A DNA stretch of 9,451 nt from Calditrichota bacterium (GTDB lineage Bacteria; Calditrichota; Calditrichia; RBG-13-44-9; J075). The stretch is taken from the NCBI GenBank assembly GCA_024275555.1, contig JAJRYW010000184.1, positions 1-9,451 of the forward strand. Reading direction: 5' to 3'. Below the pieces are notes generated by a model. It was not told the DNA's origin. It saw only the letters and a program-made list of their open reading frames with translations, and searched no databases. Both the position numbers and the translations under genes were made by a program. This document shows positions 1-6,066 of the stretch, piece by piece. How positions within the stretch are numbered: the stretch's first letter is position 1; the number at the start of each line of letters is the position of its first letter.

Positions 1-231
1 ACAATCTATTCTGCGATTTCCGATCTGCGAAGTGAATTTCCGGCTGCCGTTCGCCGTTTGTAAATCGACAATCGCCGGTCGTAAATCGACAATCGCCGGT
101 CGTAAATATTTTTGATCTCCGATCTGCGATTTCCGATCTGCGAAGTGAATTTCTGGCTCCCGTTCGCAAATCGTAAATCGACAATCGCCGCTCGTAAATC
201 GCCGGTCGCCAATATCTGCGATTTCCGATCT
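1..231. repeat. Left block of mosaic word-repeat array (runs off the window)
   Basis: This non-coding stretch is assembled from the same short modules as the block at 790-1300. They include GATCTGCGATTTCC, AGTGAATTTC followed by TGGCTCCCGTTCGC (perfect at about 151, variant at about 38), and the core CGACAATCGCCG (about 67, 88 and 179). The core lies in a 21-bp period. Because 21 is a multiple of three and the words lack stops, several frames on the minus strand stay open and give spurious proteins rich in YDRRLSI-like heptads. No ribosome binding site or protein-like composition supports translation. The order of modules is irregular, unlike a CRISPR or a simple tandem array. The block starts at or before base 1. 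Confidence 0.85.
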
Positions 232-343
232 GCGATTCACGTTTTACGATTCACGATTCACAAGATGGACGTCCGGAAAAGACGTTGTGCATTGCTTTCT
301 TCACACCGGCAGGCGGATGGAAAAGGTGCTTTCCTTTCCCGGC
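200..343. repeat. Copy A of a 144-bp direct duplication carrying a histidine kinase gene tail
   Basis: Bases 200-343 align without gaps to 1261-1404 (offset 1061) with five mismatches in 144. The segment starts in repeat modules and passes through GATTCACGTTTTACGATTC. It ends with 43 bp (301-343) equivalent to the 3' end of the kinase gene at 1362-1404. Read on the minus strand, this remnant still encodes PGKESTFSIRLPV and a stop, against PGKGSTFSIRLPV in the intact gene. Similarity ends abruptly at 343, five bases from the stop codon of the neighbouring four-helix-bundle gene. The remnant is in the same reading frame as that gene. Confidence 0.9.
301..343 (-). pseudogene. 3'-terminal fragment of a sensor histidine kinase gene
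   Basis: This is the orphan 43-bp tail of the kinase gene located about 1 kb downstream on the plus coordinate. It encodes the last beta strand of the ATPase domain (STFSIRLPV and stop) with a single Gly-to-Glu change. No other part of a kinase precedes it. On the minus strand it directly follows the stop codon of the four-helix-bundle gene after a five-base joint, in the same frame. It is best read as a duplication or insertion scar. Confidence 0.75.
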
Positions 344-348
344 GCTAC

Positions 349-738
349 TCATCCCTTCAGCTTTGCGTCCAGTCTTTTTTTGACTGAATTCACACTTTTT
401 ACAAAAATTGCAACAAGTTCATTCGCCTCTGTTTGGACAAAATCCAGTTTTTCAGGCGATTGGCATAAATTAGCTCGCCGGATGATTTCCAGGCAAACCA
501 ATGTTTCACGCAGTTCTTTTAGGACAATTTTTATTTTATGAAGAAAGTCCCGGGTTGACTCAGCGTCTTGCGCTTCGCCATAGTTTAACGCCGGCGAGGT
601 TCCCGATCGAATAATTTGGCTTGACAGGTGGTTGCCAGCCTTAGTTTTGTCTAAGGAACGGGAAATATCCATCACCAGAACCGCAAAATCAATAAGCCGA
701 TTTTCCAATTTTTGCCTGGTCATTTGCTCTTGGTACAT
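349..738 (-). CDS. Four helix bundle protein, 23S rRNA intervening-sequence (IVP) family
   Basis: This 129-residue, almost wholly helical protein has the hallmarks of the family first seen in 23S rRNA intervening sequences (TIGR02436-type). An N-terminal helix contains LENRLIDFAVLVMDISRSL. It is followed by the signature IIRSGTSPALNYGEAQ (about residues 43-58) and then the long amphipathic helix KIKIVLKELRETLVCLEIIRR (split here as KIKIVLKELRE and TLVCLEIIRR). Length is normal for the family, about 115-130 residues. The molecular function is not established; known members form pentameric helical bundles. The start is chosen because AAAGGAG (744-750 on the plus strand as CTCCTTT) lies five bases before the ATG. 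No rRNA surrounds it, so this is a free-standing copy. It is flanked on both sides by the same repeat modules, and its stop lies five bases from a duplicated kinase tail. This suggests it moved or was duplicated together with the repeats. Confidence 0.88.
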   Translation of the reverse strand: MYQEQMTRQKLENRLIDFAVLVMDISRSLDKTKAGNHLSSQIIRSGTSPALNYGEAQDAESTRDFLHKIKIVLKELRETLVCLEIIRRANLCQSPEKLDFVQTEANELVAIFVKSVNSVKKRLDAKLKG

Positions 739-743
739 ACTCG

Positions 744-750
744 CTCCTTT
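744..750 (-). promoter_or_regulatory. Strong ribosome binding site of the four-helix-bundle gene
   Basis: AAAGGAG on the minus strand, five bases before ATG 738-736. It decides for the first Met over a second in-frame Met six codons in. The surrounding 751-789 is unique sequence between the gene and the right repeat block. I see no convincing -35/-10 pair there. Confidence 0.6.
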
Positions 751-789
751 CTATGGTTGTAGCATTAGTATTTCGTCCTTCCTTTATTG

Positions 790-1300
790 CAGATCGTAAA
801 ACATAATTATTTTTAAACTCCGATCTGCGATTTCCAAAGTGTATTCCTCTCTGCCGTTCGTAAAACGTAAATCACTGTTCGCCGGTCGTAAATCGACAAT
901 CGCCGGTCGTAAATCGCCGGTCGTAAATATTTTTGATCTCCGATCTGCGGTTTCCGATCTGCGAAGTAAATTTCTGGCTCCCGTTCGCAAATCATAAATC
1001 GACAATCGCCGGTCGTAAATATTTTTGATCTCCGATCTGCGAAGTAAATTTCTGGCTCCCGTTCGCAAATCATAAATCGACAATCGCCGGTCGTAAATCA
1101 CCGGTCGTAAATCGACAATCGCCGGTCGCAAATATTTTTAATCTGCGATCTGCGATTTCCGATCTGCGAAGTGAATTTCTGGCTCCCGTTCGCAAATCAT
1201 AAATCGACAATCGCCGGTCGTAAATCGACAATCGTAAATCGACAATCGTAAATCGACAATCGCCGGTCGCCAATATCTCCGATTTCCGATCTGCGATTCA
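790..1300. repeat. Right block of mosaic word-repeat array
   Basis: About 510 bp of the same modules as the left block. The TTCTGGCTCC word recurs at 972, 1040 and 1177, with a variant near 843, at unequal spacing (68 and 137 bp). The CGACAATCGCCG core occurs six times here. Two shortened units near 1225-1260 read CGACAATCGTAAAT and look like local contraction or expansion. AAATATTTTT tracts separate larger sub-blocks (about 926, 1018 and 1130). All minus-strand frames are partly open because of the 21-bp period, but none looks like a protein. The array fills the whole 620-bp gap between the kinase and the four-helix-bundle gene. No promoter or terminator is evident inside it. Confidence 0.88.
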
Positions 1301-1404
1301 CGTTTTACGATTCACGATTCACAAGATGGACGCCCGGAAAAGACGCTGTGCATTGCTTTCTTCACACCGGCAGGCGGATGGAAAAGGTGCTTCCTTTTCC
1401 CGGC
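1261..1404. repeat. Copy B of the 144-bp direct duplication, overlapping the kinase 3' end
   Basis: This is the partner of 200-343 (139/144 identical, no gaps). Copy B is probably the parent because its last 43 bp are the true end of an intact gene. Upstream of 1261 the two blocks stay related, but they differ by whole repeat modules, as expected if the duplication was followed by slippage in the array. Confidence 0.9.
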
Positions 1405-3062
1405 TGGCTGCTGACGGTTATTTCGCCATTGTGACGCTGGACAATGCTGAATGCGCTGGATAGCCCCGAGGTCATCTTCACCCGGGAAGCGGCGGTGCTG
1501 AAACCGATATCAAACAATTTTTCCAGGCGGGATGGCGGGATGCCGCGGCCGCTGTCGCTAATTTCGACCTGAATATAGTCATGTGCGGCAAGGGTGCGGA
1601 TGCGGATTTGCCCGGGCCCGTTGATGGCCTGGGCGGCGTTTTTAAGCAGGTTAAAAAACACCTGGTTCAACTGGGCCGGGTAGCAGCCGATGCGGGGCAG
1701 CTCGCCATAATCTTTGACGATCTCGATGTTTTGGAGGTATTCGGCGCCCAGCAAATTTAAGCTGCTTTCCAGGCCTTCATGGATATCCACTTTTTGATAC
1801 TCGGCCTCATCCAGCCGGGCAAAGTTTCTCAGGCTGCGGATCAATGTGGCAATCCGCTCCCCGGCGCTGAGCGTTACTTGCAGGTTCTCTTTCAGCAAGT
1901 TTACCGTTTTAAGGAAGTTGGGGTCGGAGCGTATTTCATCAAACCGCTGGCGCCGGCGGAGTAATGTTTCCAGCTTTTCTATGCAGCGGTTAGCCACATC
2001 GATGGAACTGTTCACCGTCCCGATGGGCGAGTTGATTTCATGGGCGATGCCGGCCACCAAATCCCCCAGGGCGGCCATTTTTTCGCTGGTCACCAGTTGC
2101 TCCTGGGTGGATTTCAGCTCTTCCATAGCGGCGTAGAGGTCCAGGTTCTTCTGCACAATTTCCGATTTCTGCTTCTCCAGCGTCACAGATTTTTCCTGAA
2201 GCTCTTGATTGGTTCGGCTGAGCATCTCCGCCTGGTCTTGCATTTTGCGATTTGCCTCAGCCAGTGAGCTGGTCATCTGGTTAAAGGCCCGGGCCAGGTT
2301 TCCGATTTCATCCTTGCTGTGTAAATTCAATTTGACATCCAAATTTCCCCCGGCAACTTGCTGGGCGGCTTCTTCCAGTTGCCGCACCGGCACCGATATC
2401 CAACGCACCAGGAAGCTGGCCAGCAGAATCGAAAAGACAATGGAGATCAGCAGCAAGATCATGGTCACCTTGCGGGTCGCCTGAAAGGTGCGTTCCGCCC
2501 GGCCGGCGGAAGCGAACACATTCTCCTTGTAAAGAGCTACCAGCCGCTTCAGATCGTTGCTGAAATCATTAAAGACCTCCTGCGCTTCGCCGTTCAGCAG
2601 CGCCGCCGCTTCCAGATTATGATTCTCGCGAGAGAGCTTGAAAAATTCAAAACTCAGGTCCTGGTAGCGCTCCCACTTTTGATCAAAAGCGGCAAACACC
2701 TCTTGCTCCGGATTGTGAGGAAGTTGGTCTTCGGCGGCAATGCTCCGCAGGGAATCGTACGTATCCAGGTTGGCGTTGATCTTATCGATCAACTCAATAA
2801 TCAATGCTTCTTGTCGCCGTTTCTGTTGGTCGTCGCTGGTAAAAGCGTGCTGTAATTGGTTTAAACGAAGGTTGGTTGTGTAGAGATTGATATCCGAAAT
2901 AGCGATGGTCCGGGGAAGCCAATTGGTGGTTACCTGGTCAAATTCCACTTTAATCGATTTCATCATCCGGATTGAGAAAATGTTTACCACGGCCAGGATG
3001 ATGAGAATAATTCCAAAGCCTAATCGCTGTTTGGCGCCCAGTTTTAAATCTTTAAATTTCAT
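1362..3062 (-). CDS. Membrane sensor histidine kinase (4HB sensor, HAMP, coiled coil, HisKA, HATPase)
   Basis: A 566-residue kinase with a short N-terminal tail, TM1 at about 14-33 and a periplasmic helical domain at about 34-197 of the 4HB_MCP type. TM2 (about 199-220) is followed by HAMP (about 218-270, with PVRQLEEAAQQVAGGNL and KDEIGNLARAFNQM) and a coiled coil (about 270-325). The phosphoacceptor His341 lies in GIAHEINSPIG. The N box is NLLKNAAQAI (471-480), G1 is DSGRGIPP (503-510), the F box is LFDIGFSTA and the C-terminal strand is STFSIRLPV. The G2 box reads TSGLSSAFSIV, so it keeps GL but lacks the first glycine of GxGL. It is expected to autophosphorylate at the inner membrane on a periplasmic signal. 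No response regulator is in the window. It lies downstream of a binding-protein gene and a porin gene, 144 bp after the former and behind a terminator-like hairpin. No clear ribosome binding site precedes the ATG. Its last 43 bp are duplicated at 301-343. Confidence 0.93.
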   Translation of the reverse strand: MKFKDLKLGAKQRLGFGIILIILAVVNIFSIRMMKSIKVEFDQVTTNWLPRTIAISDINLYTTNLRLNQLQHAFTSDDQQKRRQEALIIELIDKINANLDTYDSLRSIAAEDQLPHNPEQEVFAAFDQKWERYQDLSFEFFKLSRENHNLEAAALLNGEAQEVFNDFSNDLKRLVALYKENVFASAGRAERTFQATRKVTMILLLISIVFSILLASFLVRWISVPVRQLEEAAQQVAGGNLDVKLNLHSKDEIGNLARAFNQMTSSLAEANRKMQDQAEMLSRTNQELQEKSVTLEKQKSEIVQKNLDLYAAMEELKSTQEQLVTSEKMAALGDLVAGIAHEINSPIGTVNSSIDVANRCIEKLETLLRRRQRFDEIRSDPNFLKTVNLLKENLQVTLSAGERIATLIRSLRNFARLDEAEYQKVDIHEGLESSLNLLGAEYLQNIEIVKDYGELPRIGCYPAQLNQVFFNLLKNAAQAINGPGQIRIRTLAAHDYIQVEISDSGRGIPPSRLEKLFDIGFSTAASRVKMTSGLSSAFSIVQRHNGEITVSSQPGKGSTFSIRLPV

Positions 3063-3122
3063 GAGCGTTCATAGTTAAGCGTATTCCTGCAAATTGCCCC
3101 GACCTGCGGGGACGTCTTCAAC

Positions 3123-3158
3123 AAAAAAATCGACCATCCCGGCCGGCCGGGAGTCGAC
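3123..3158 (-). terminator. Intrinsic terminator between binding-protein and kinase genes
   Basis: On the minus strand an arm TCGAC-TCCCGG, a CCGG loop, and the return arm CCGGGA-TG-GTCGA form a GC-rich hairpin with a two-base bulge. It is followed by T7 (AAAAAAA at 3123-3129 on the plus strand). The core TCCCGGCCGGCCGGGA is a perfect palindrome. It lies 48 bp after the stop of the binding-protein gene. It probably reduces or gates read-through into the kinase, since no good separate kinase promoter is visible in 3063-3122. A smaller hairpin (CCCCG/CGGGG) sits at 3098-3112. Confidence 0.7.
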
Positions 3159-3170
3159 GGAGGCCCCGAA
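3154..3170. repeat. Dispersed motif, copy 1
   Basis: TCGACGGAGGCCCCGAA, next to a CCCGGCCGG palindrome. It matches TCGACAGAGACCCCGAA at 6634-6650 at 15 of 17 positions, where a CCCCGGCCGGG also precedes it. Both copies are in intergenic DNA, which suggests remnants of one dispersed element. Confidence 0.5.
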
Positions 3171-3206
3171 TAGAAGGTAAAAAGAGATTATTTTGCTTCC
3201 GCCGGA

Positions 3207-3632
3207 TCATTTGTGCGCTTCGATTCGCAGCAGCACTTTGGCGCCGTCCGGTATACTGTCGACGCTCACAAACCCGATCGCGCCCGGGGTGGAGAGCACT
3301 CTCTCGCCCACTTTCTTCTGGCTGGACAGCGCTTCCGGCGGATCGCCTTCTCCGGAGAGCATTTTTTTCATCCAGATCGATTTCATCCGGGAAGTGGATT
3401 TGCCTAAAAATTGGTAGAAGATCTTTTTGACCGTGTTCTTTTGTTTCAGGTCAAACACAATGACCGGCTCGCCGGTGTTCCAGGTGCGCACATCCCGGGT
3501 GTAGAAGTCCAACAACTCGGATTTGCTCAACTGCTCCGCCGGCGCGCCGGGATGGGCAATGACCGCCACCTGGGCCCGGGCAAGGCCGCCGGTAAAGATA
3601 ATTCCCAATATGAATATGTAAACAAATCGCAT
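3207..3632 (-). CDS. Short PstS-like periplasmic substrate-binding protein
   Basis: A 141-residue secreted protein. Residues 1-20 form a Sec signal peptide with an ARA-Q cleavage site. The mature part starts with the strand VAVIAHPG, followed by LSKSELLDFYTRDVRTW, and contains GEPVIVFDLKQKN and KKIFYQFLGKS. Near the C-terminus is the segment STPGAIGFVSVDSIP, typical of the phosphate-ABC-transporter binding-protein fold. It is about half the length of true PstS and so contains roughly one lobe. Many Gram-negative genomes carry such short PstS-like proteins next to a porin and a sensor rather than next to an ABC transporter, and no pst permease or ATPase is seen here. The start follows the porin stop by 15 bases, with an ACGGGAT ribosome binding site, so the two are almost certainly co-transcribed. 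I infer that it binds a small anion or other ligand for the porin/sensor module. The ligand cannot be told from sequence. Confidence 0.82.
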   Translation of the reverse strand: MRFVYIFILGIIFTGGLARAQVAVIAHPGAPAEQLSKSELLDFYTRDVRTWNTGEPVIVFDLKQKNTVKKIFYQFLGKSTSRMKSIWMKKMLSGEGDPPEALSSQKKVGERVLSTPGAIGFVSVDSIPDGAKVLLRIEAHK

Positions 3633-3647
3633 TTATAATCCCGTCGC

Positions 3648-4817
3648 TTAGAAAAATACCGAGACAGCCATCGAGTAATGATTAAAATTAAATTTTTGAG
3701 GAAAGAAGGGAATGTCGGTTTTATTTTCGATTTCTACCGGGGCAAATTGAGCTTTCATGGTGATCCGGTCGTTGAGATTGTAGGCCAGCCCGATGTTGGG
3801 CACCCGCACATCATTTTTAACAGTTTCCAATCGGCTTGTCTCTCCCTCCCCCGGTACAGTGATGGGAAAATCCTGCTCCGTAAGCCAATAGCTGATAAAA
3901 ACAAACAGCGGCTCCGAGAACTGGTAACCCAGTGTGGCGTAATAAAAGCGTTTATTCAGGCTGACTTCCGGAAAATCGTCGTCGTAAGTAACGGTGATGA
4001 ACTCGGCTTCCAGTGAGAACCGCCCCAGGTAGAGGGCAAGGTCGCCCCCCAGCCGCACCCGGGGTATTTCAGAAAAACGCACCCCCTGGTCCGGCAAAAA
4101 CCCTTTCAGGGCCCGGAAATAATTTACATAGTCCAGCGTAGCAGAGAGTCCCACTTTCAGCTCCCCCCTGCGGAGACCAATCCGCCCCCCAAACAAAAAG
4201 GTTTCGGAAGTGTCCTGCCCGGACTGTCTGCCGGTATCCGGATTGATCTCATCAAGATTGGAAATATTGGGGCTGTTGCCCAGGTAAAACGCGTAGTCCA
4301 ATTTCATCTCTTTGAGGGGCAGAAATCCGTACACCTGGGCAAAAGCCCGCGCCGGCGTAAATTCTTCCACAGCAATAAATTCGCTGAAGGAAGTCTCATA
4401 CACCAGCGGCCGAATCACATAAGGCAAGATCGGCGTACGGTTTTTTATTTCAGTGAGATGGTTGAAGGTCGGTATATGCAGTCCCAATTTAAGGCTGAAG
4501 CGCTTATCCAGCCGATAACGCACCCAGGCCTCCTCAATGTTAAAAGAACCCCAGCGCCGGGAAGAGGAAAACGTGTTCAGAATTTCAAAATTGATGAATG
4601 CCCGCCAGCTACGGTTAATATCCCGCTGTAGAAATAAATTGAGCTGCTGTAAATTGAACGAGGTGTAAGCAGGGTCGCCGGGATTTTCACTCTGGCGCAT
4701 CAGGCTGTTTTGGAAATAGCCAAATAGCTTGAGCGGTTCCGAGGCCGTTTGCCCCCGCAGCACCGTCCCGCCCAACGAAAGGATACACAGGGCGCAAAAT
4801 GCTAAAAATCGAGTCAT
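3648..4817 (-). CDS. Porin-like outer membrane beta-barrel protein
   Basis: A 389-residue protein with a signal peptide (about 1-22, MTRFLAFCALCILSLGG followed by TVLRGQ). Alternating hydrophobic and aromatic strands are joined by polar turns, and it ends in HYSMAVSVFF with the C-terminal Phe recognised by the BAM machinery. Long strands such as SWRAFINFEILNTF, FSLKLGLHIPTFN and FFPQKFNFNHYSMAV alternate in the way expected of a barrel of 14-18 strands. The pattern fits the phosphate-selective porin (OprO/P-like) or general porin class, but no selectivity residues can be assigned by eye. AGAAAGG about six bases before the ATG is a good ribosome binding site. It is first in an apparent porin, binding protein, kinase unit. 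Its leader holds a promoter and a terminator-like hairpin, suggesting conditional expression. The assignment as a barrel is firm; the substrate is unknown. Confidence 0.82.
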   Translation of the reverse strand: MTRFLAFCALCILSLGGTVLRGQTASEPLKLFGYFQNSLMRQSENPGDPAYTSFNLQQLNLFLQRDINRSWRAFINFEILNTFSSSRRWGSFNIEEAWVRYRLDKRFSLKLGLHIPTFNHLTEIKNRTPILPYVIRPLVYETSFSEFIAVEEFTPARAFAQVYGFLPLKEMKLDYAFYLGNSPNISNLDEINPDTGRQSGQDTSETFLFGGRIGLRRGELKVGLSATLDYVNYFRALKGFLPDQGVRFSEIPRVRLGGDLALYLGRFSLEAEFITVTYDDDFPEVSLNKRFYYATLGYQFSEPLFVFISYWLTEQDFPITVPGEGETSRLETVKNDVRVPNIGLAYNLNDRITMKAQFAPVEIENKTDIPFFPQKFNFNHYSMAVSVFF

Positions 4818-4900
4818 CCCAGACCTTTCTCATTCATAAAGTGAATAATTCGCCATAATTGGGGGTATACTACCTAATCACTTCAAACAGCTTTGACGCC

Positions 4901-4963
4901 AAAAAAAACGGTGAAAAGGCCGGTTTCAGGAGATACGAATCGGATCATCGGCCTTAAAACCGT
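4901..4963 (-). terminator. Terminator-like hairpin in the porin leader (attenuator or small RNA end)
   Basis: On the minus strand, ACGGT-TTT-AAGGCCG (4963-4949) pairs with CGGCCTT-TTC-ACCGT (4922-4908) around a 26-base loop. That gives 12 base pairs with a 3x3 internal loop, followed directly by T8 (A run at 4901-4908). It lies 84-146 bases upstream of the porin ATG and points toward the porin, so it cannot be the terminator of the divergent Ada-like gene. With the promoter at 4968-4995, transcripts would begin at or beside the 5' arm and stop about 60 nt later unless the hairpin is prevented from forming. Confidence 0.6.
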
Positions 4964-4967
4964 CGAA

Positions 4968-4995
4968 AGTTTACTGAAAAATTGGTGATAGTCAA
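4968..4995 (-). promoter_or_regulatory. Candidate sigma-70 promoter for the porin leader
   Basis: On the minus strand a -35 of TTGACT (4995-4990, 5/6 to consensus) and a -10 of TAAACT (4973-4968, 4/6) are spaced by 16 bases. The predicted start near 4960-4963 coincides with the first bases of the hairpin that ends in T8, which supports the pair being real. Confidence 0.5.
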
Positions 4996-5190
4996 GAGAT
5001 AATTAGAGAAACAACAGATGGAATGAATTAGTAGCCGGAAGGCTTGAATTGTTTTCCTGAAAACGGAAGGTATTCTTTTTGCTTTGCTGAACTCATAATC
5101 CTGCGCCGGGGAAAATTGCGCAAGAAACGGGTGGTCTTATGTGAGGAGAGATGGTATACTTCTCGGGAAAAATGATACAGAGATTTTACA

Positions 5191-6064
5191 GTGAATTCCC
5201 CGGAACAAGCCCGTCAGGATTATTTACGCATCGAGCAGGCCTTGAAGTTTTTAGAGCAGCACTATCATCGTCAACCCACGCTGAAAGAAATTGCCGGGGC
5301 GGCGCACTTAAGTGAATATCATTTCCAGCGCTTATTCGGCCGCTGGGTAGGCGTCACCCCCAAACGGTTTTTGCAGTTTTTAACCAAAGAACACGCCAAG
5401 CTTTGTTTGCGCCGCTCGCGCTCTATCCTGGAGGCCGCCTATGACAGCGGTCTGACCGGGCCGGGCCGTTTGCACGATCTGTTTGTTTCCTGCGAAGCGG
5501 TTACGCCGGGAGAATTTAAAGAAGGAGGCCGGGGGGTGGATATCTATTACGGGATTCATCCGTCGCCTTTTGGCGATTGCTTGCTGGCCGCTACCCGGCG
5601 AGGCGTGTGTAATTTCCGTTTTTTGACCGATGACCAGGATGACGATCCGGTGGATTGGCTGGCTTGCCAGTGGCCGGCCGATTAATCCATAAGCCGGGGC
5701 AGACTGCGGAAATCGTGCAACGGTTATTTCAGAGAAATGCTGTCTCTCCGGCTGCACCGCTGCATTTGTATTTGAAGGGCGCCCATTTTCAGATTAAAGT
5801 CTGGGAAGCCCTGCTGCGCATACCGCCCGGCTACCTGGTCTCCTACCAGGATGTGGCGGGAATGATCGGCCGGCCGGGTGCGGTGCGGTGCGGGCCGTTG
5901 CCGGGGCCGCGGCCAATAATCCGGTTAGCTTCATCATCCCCTGCCACCGGGTCATTCGGAAAATCGGCGATTTCCACAATTACCGCTGGGGCGCCCAACG
6001 CAAGCAAGTCATCATCGGGTGGGAGATAAGCCGGGCCGCCGCCGAGACGCCCGCCGACGGCTGA
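5191..6064 (+). pseudogene. AraC-HTH / O6-alkylguanine-DNA alkyltransferase (Ada/Ogt-like), two frameshifts
   Basis: Three reading frames in series rebuild one protein of about 290 residues. Frame 1 (5191-5685, GTG start, poor ribosome binding site) encodes an AraC-type double HTH: LKEIAGAAHLSEYHFQRLF, then SILEAAYDSG and VTPGEFK. It then enters the alkyltransferase domain with GIHPSPFGDCLLAATRRG. About 5672-5682 the frame slips by one missing base (GGCCGG run). The next frame continues FQIKVWEALLRIPPGYLVSYQ to IGRPGAVR. At 5879-5893 three tandem TGCGG shift the frame again, and removing one copy restores GAVRAV. The final frame carries the active-site motif IIPCHRVI (Cys codon 5942-5944), NYRWGAQRKQ and a stop at 6062-6064. 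It lacks the N-terminal zinc/Cys4 domain of E. coli Ada, as many Ada-like proteins do. Intact homologues repair O6-methylguanine and activate repair genes. As written, the Cys acceptor is lost. Assembly error could explain one lesion, but the 5-bp tandem copy looks like slippage. Confidence 0.85.
5879..5893. repeat. Three tandem TGCGG repeats causing a frameshift
   Basis: TGCGG occurs three times in a row inside the alkyltransferase domain. Two copies would give the conserved reading GAVRAV; the third adds 5 bp and shifts the frame before the active-site Cys. Confidence 0.8.
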
Positions 6065-6066
6065 AG

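Larger units (their letters stand above)
4818..5190. other. Divergent intergenic region between porin and Ada-like gene
   Basis: This 373-bp gap holds the porin ribosome binding site, the leader hairpin and the promoter listed separately. It also holds GTTTTC-CT-GAAAAC at 5051-5064, an operator-sized inverted repeat, and two copies of GGTATACT, at 4864-4871 and 5153-5160. The second contains a possible -10 (TATACT) for the plus-strand gene, but the -35 position (TGGTCT) is poor. I see no small gene here. Confidence 0.5.

Noticed and set aside
6..1273. Several overlapping minus-strand open frames with YDRRLSI and TGDCRFT-like repeats (6-212, 784-1131, 813-1073, 1070-1273)
   Set aside because: They are translations of the 21-bp-period DNA repeat, open in more than one frame, with no ribosome binding site and no protein-like pattern.
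790..1300. CRISPR array
   Set aside because: Repeat modules are of unequal length and spacing, and the intervening DNA is itself made of the same words. There are no unique spacers and no cas genes.
1296..1361. Terminator after the kinase gene
   Set aside because: The GCGTC...GCGTC words are direct rather than inverted repeats, and no T run follows a stem.
2358..2855. 165-residue plus-strand open frame
   Set aside because: Lies entirely antisense to the well-supported histidine kinase gene.
3063..3072. Six-codon leader peptide (MNAHEI) overlapping the kinase start
   Set aside because: The ATG lacks a properly spaced ribosome binding site and the peptide has no regulatory pattern such as repeated codons.
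5672..5893. Programmed frameshifting of the Ada-like gene
   Set aside because: No slippery heptamer with a stimulatory structure is seen at either site, and two shifts would be required. Mutation or sequence error is simpler.
5655..6029. Separate plus-strand gene with TTG start
   Set aside because: It is the middle piece of the frameshifted Ada-like gene; the reading resumes exactly where the first frame ends.
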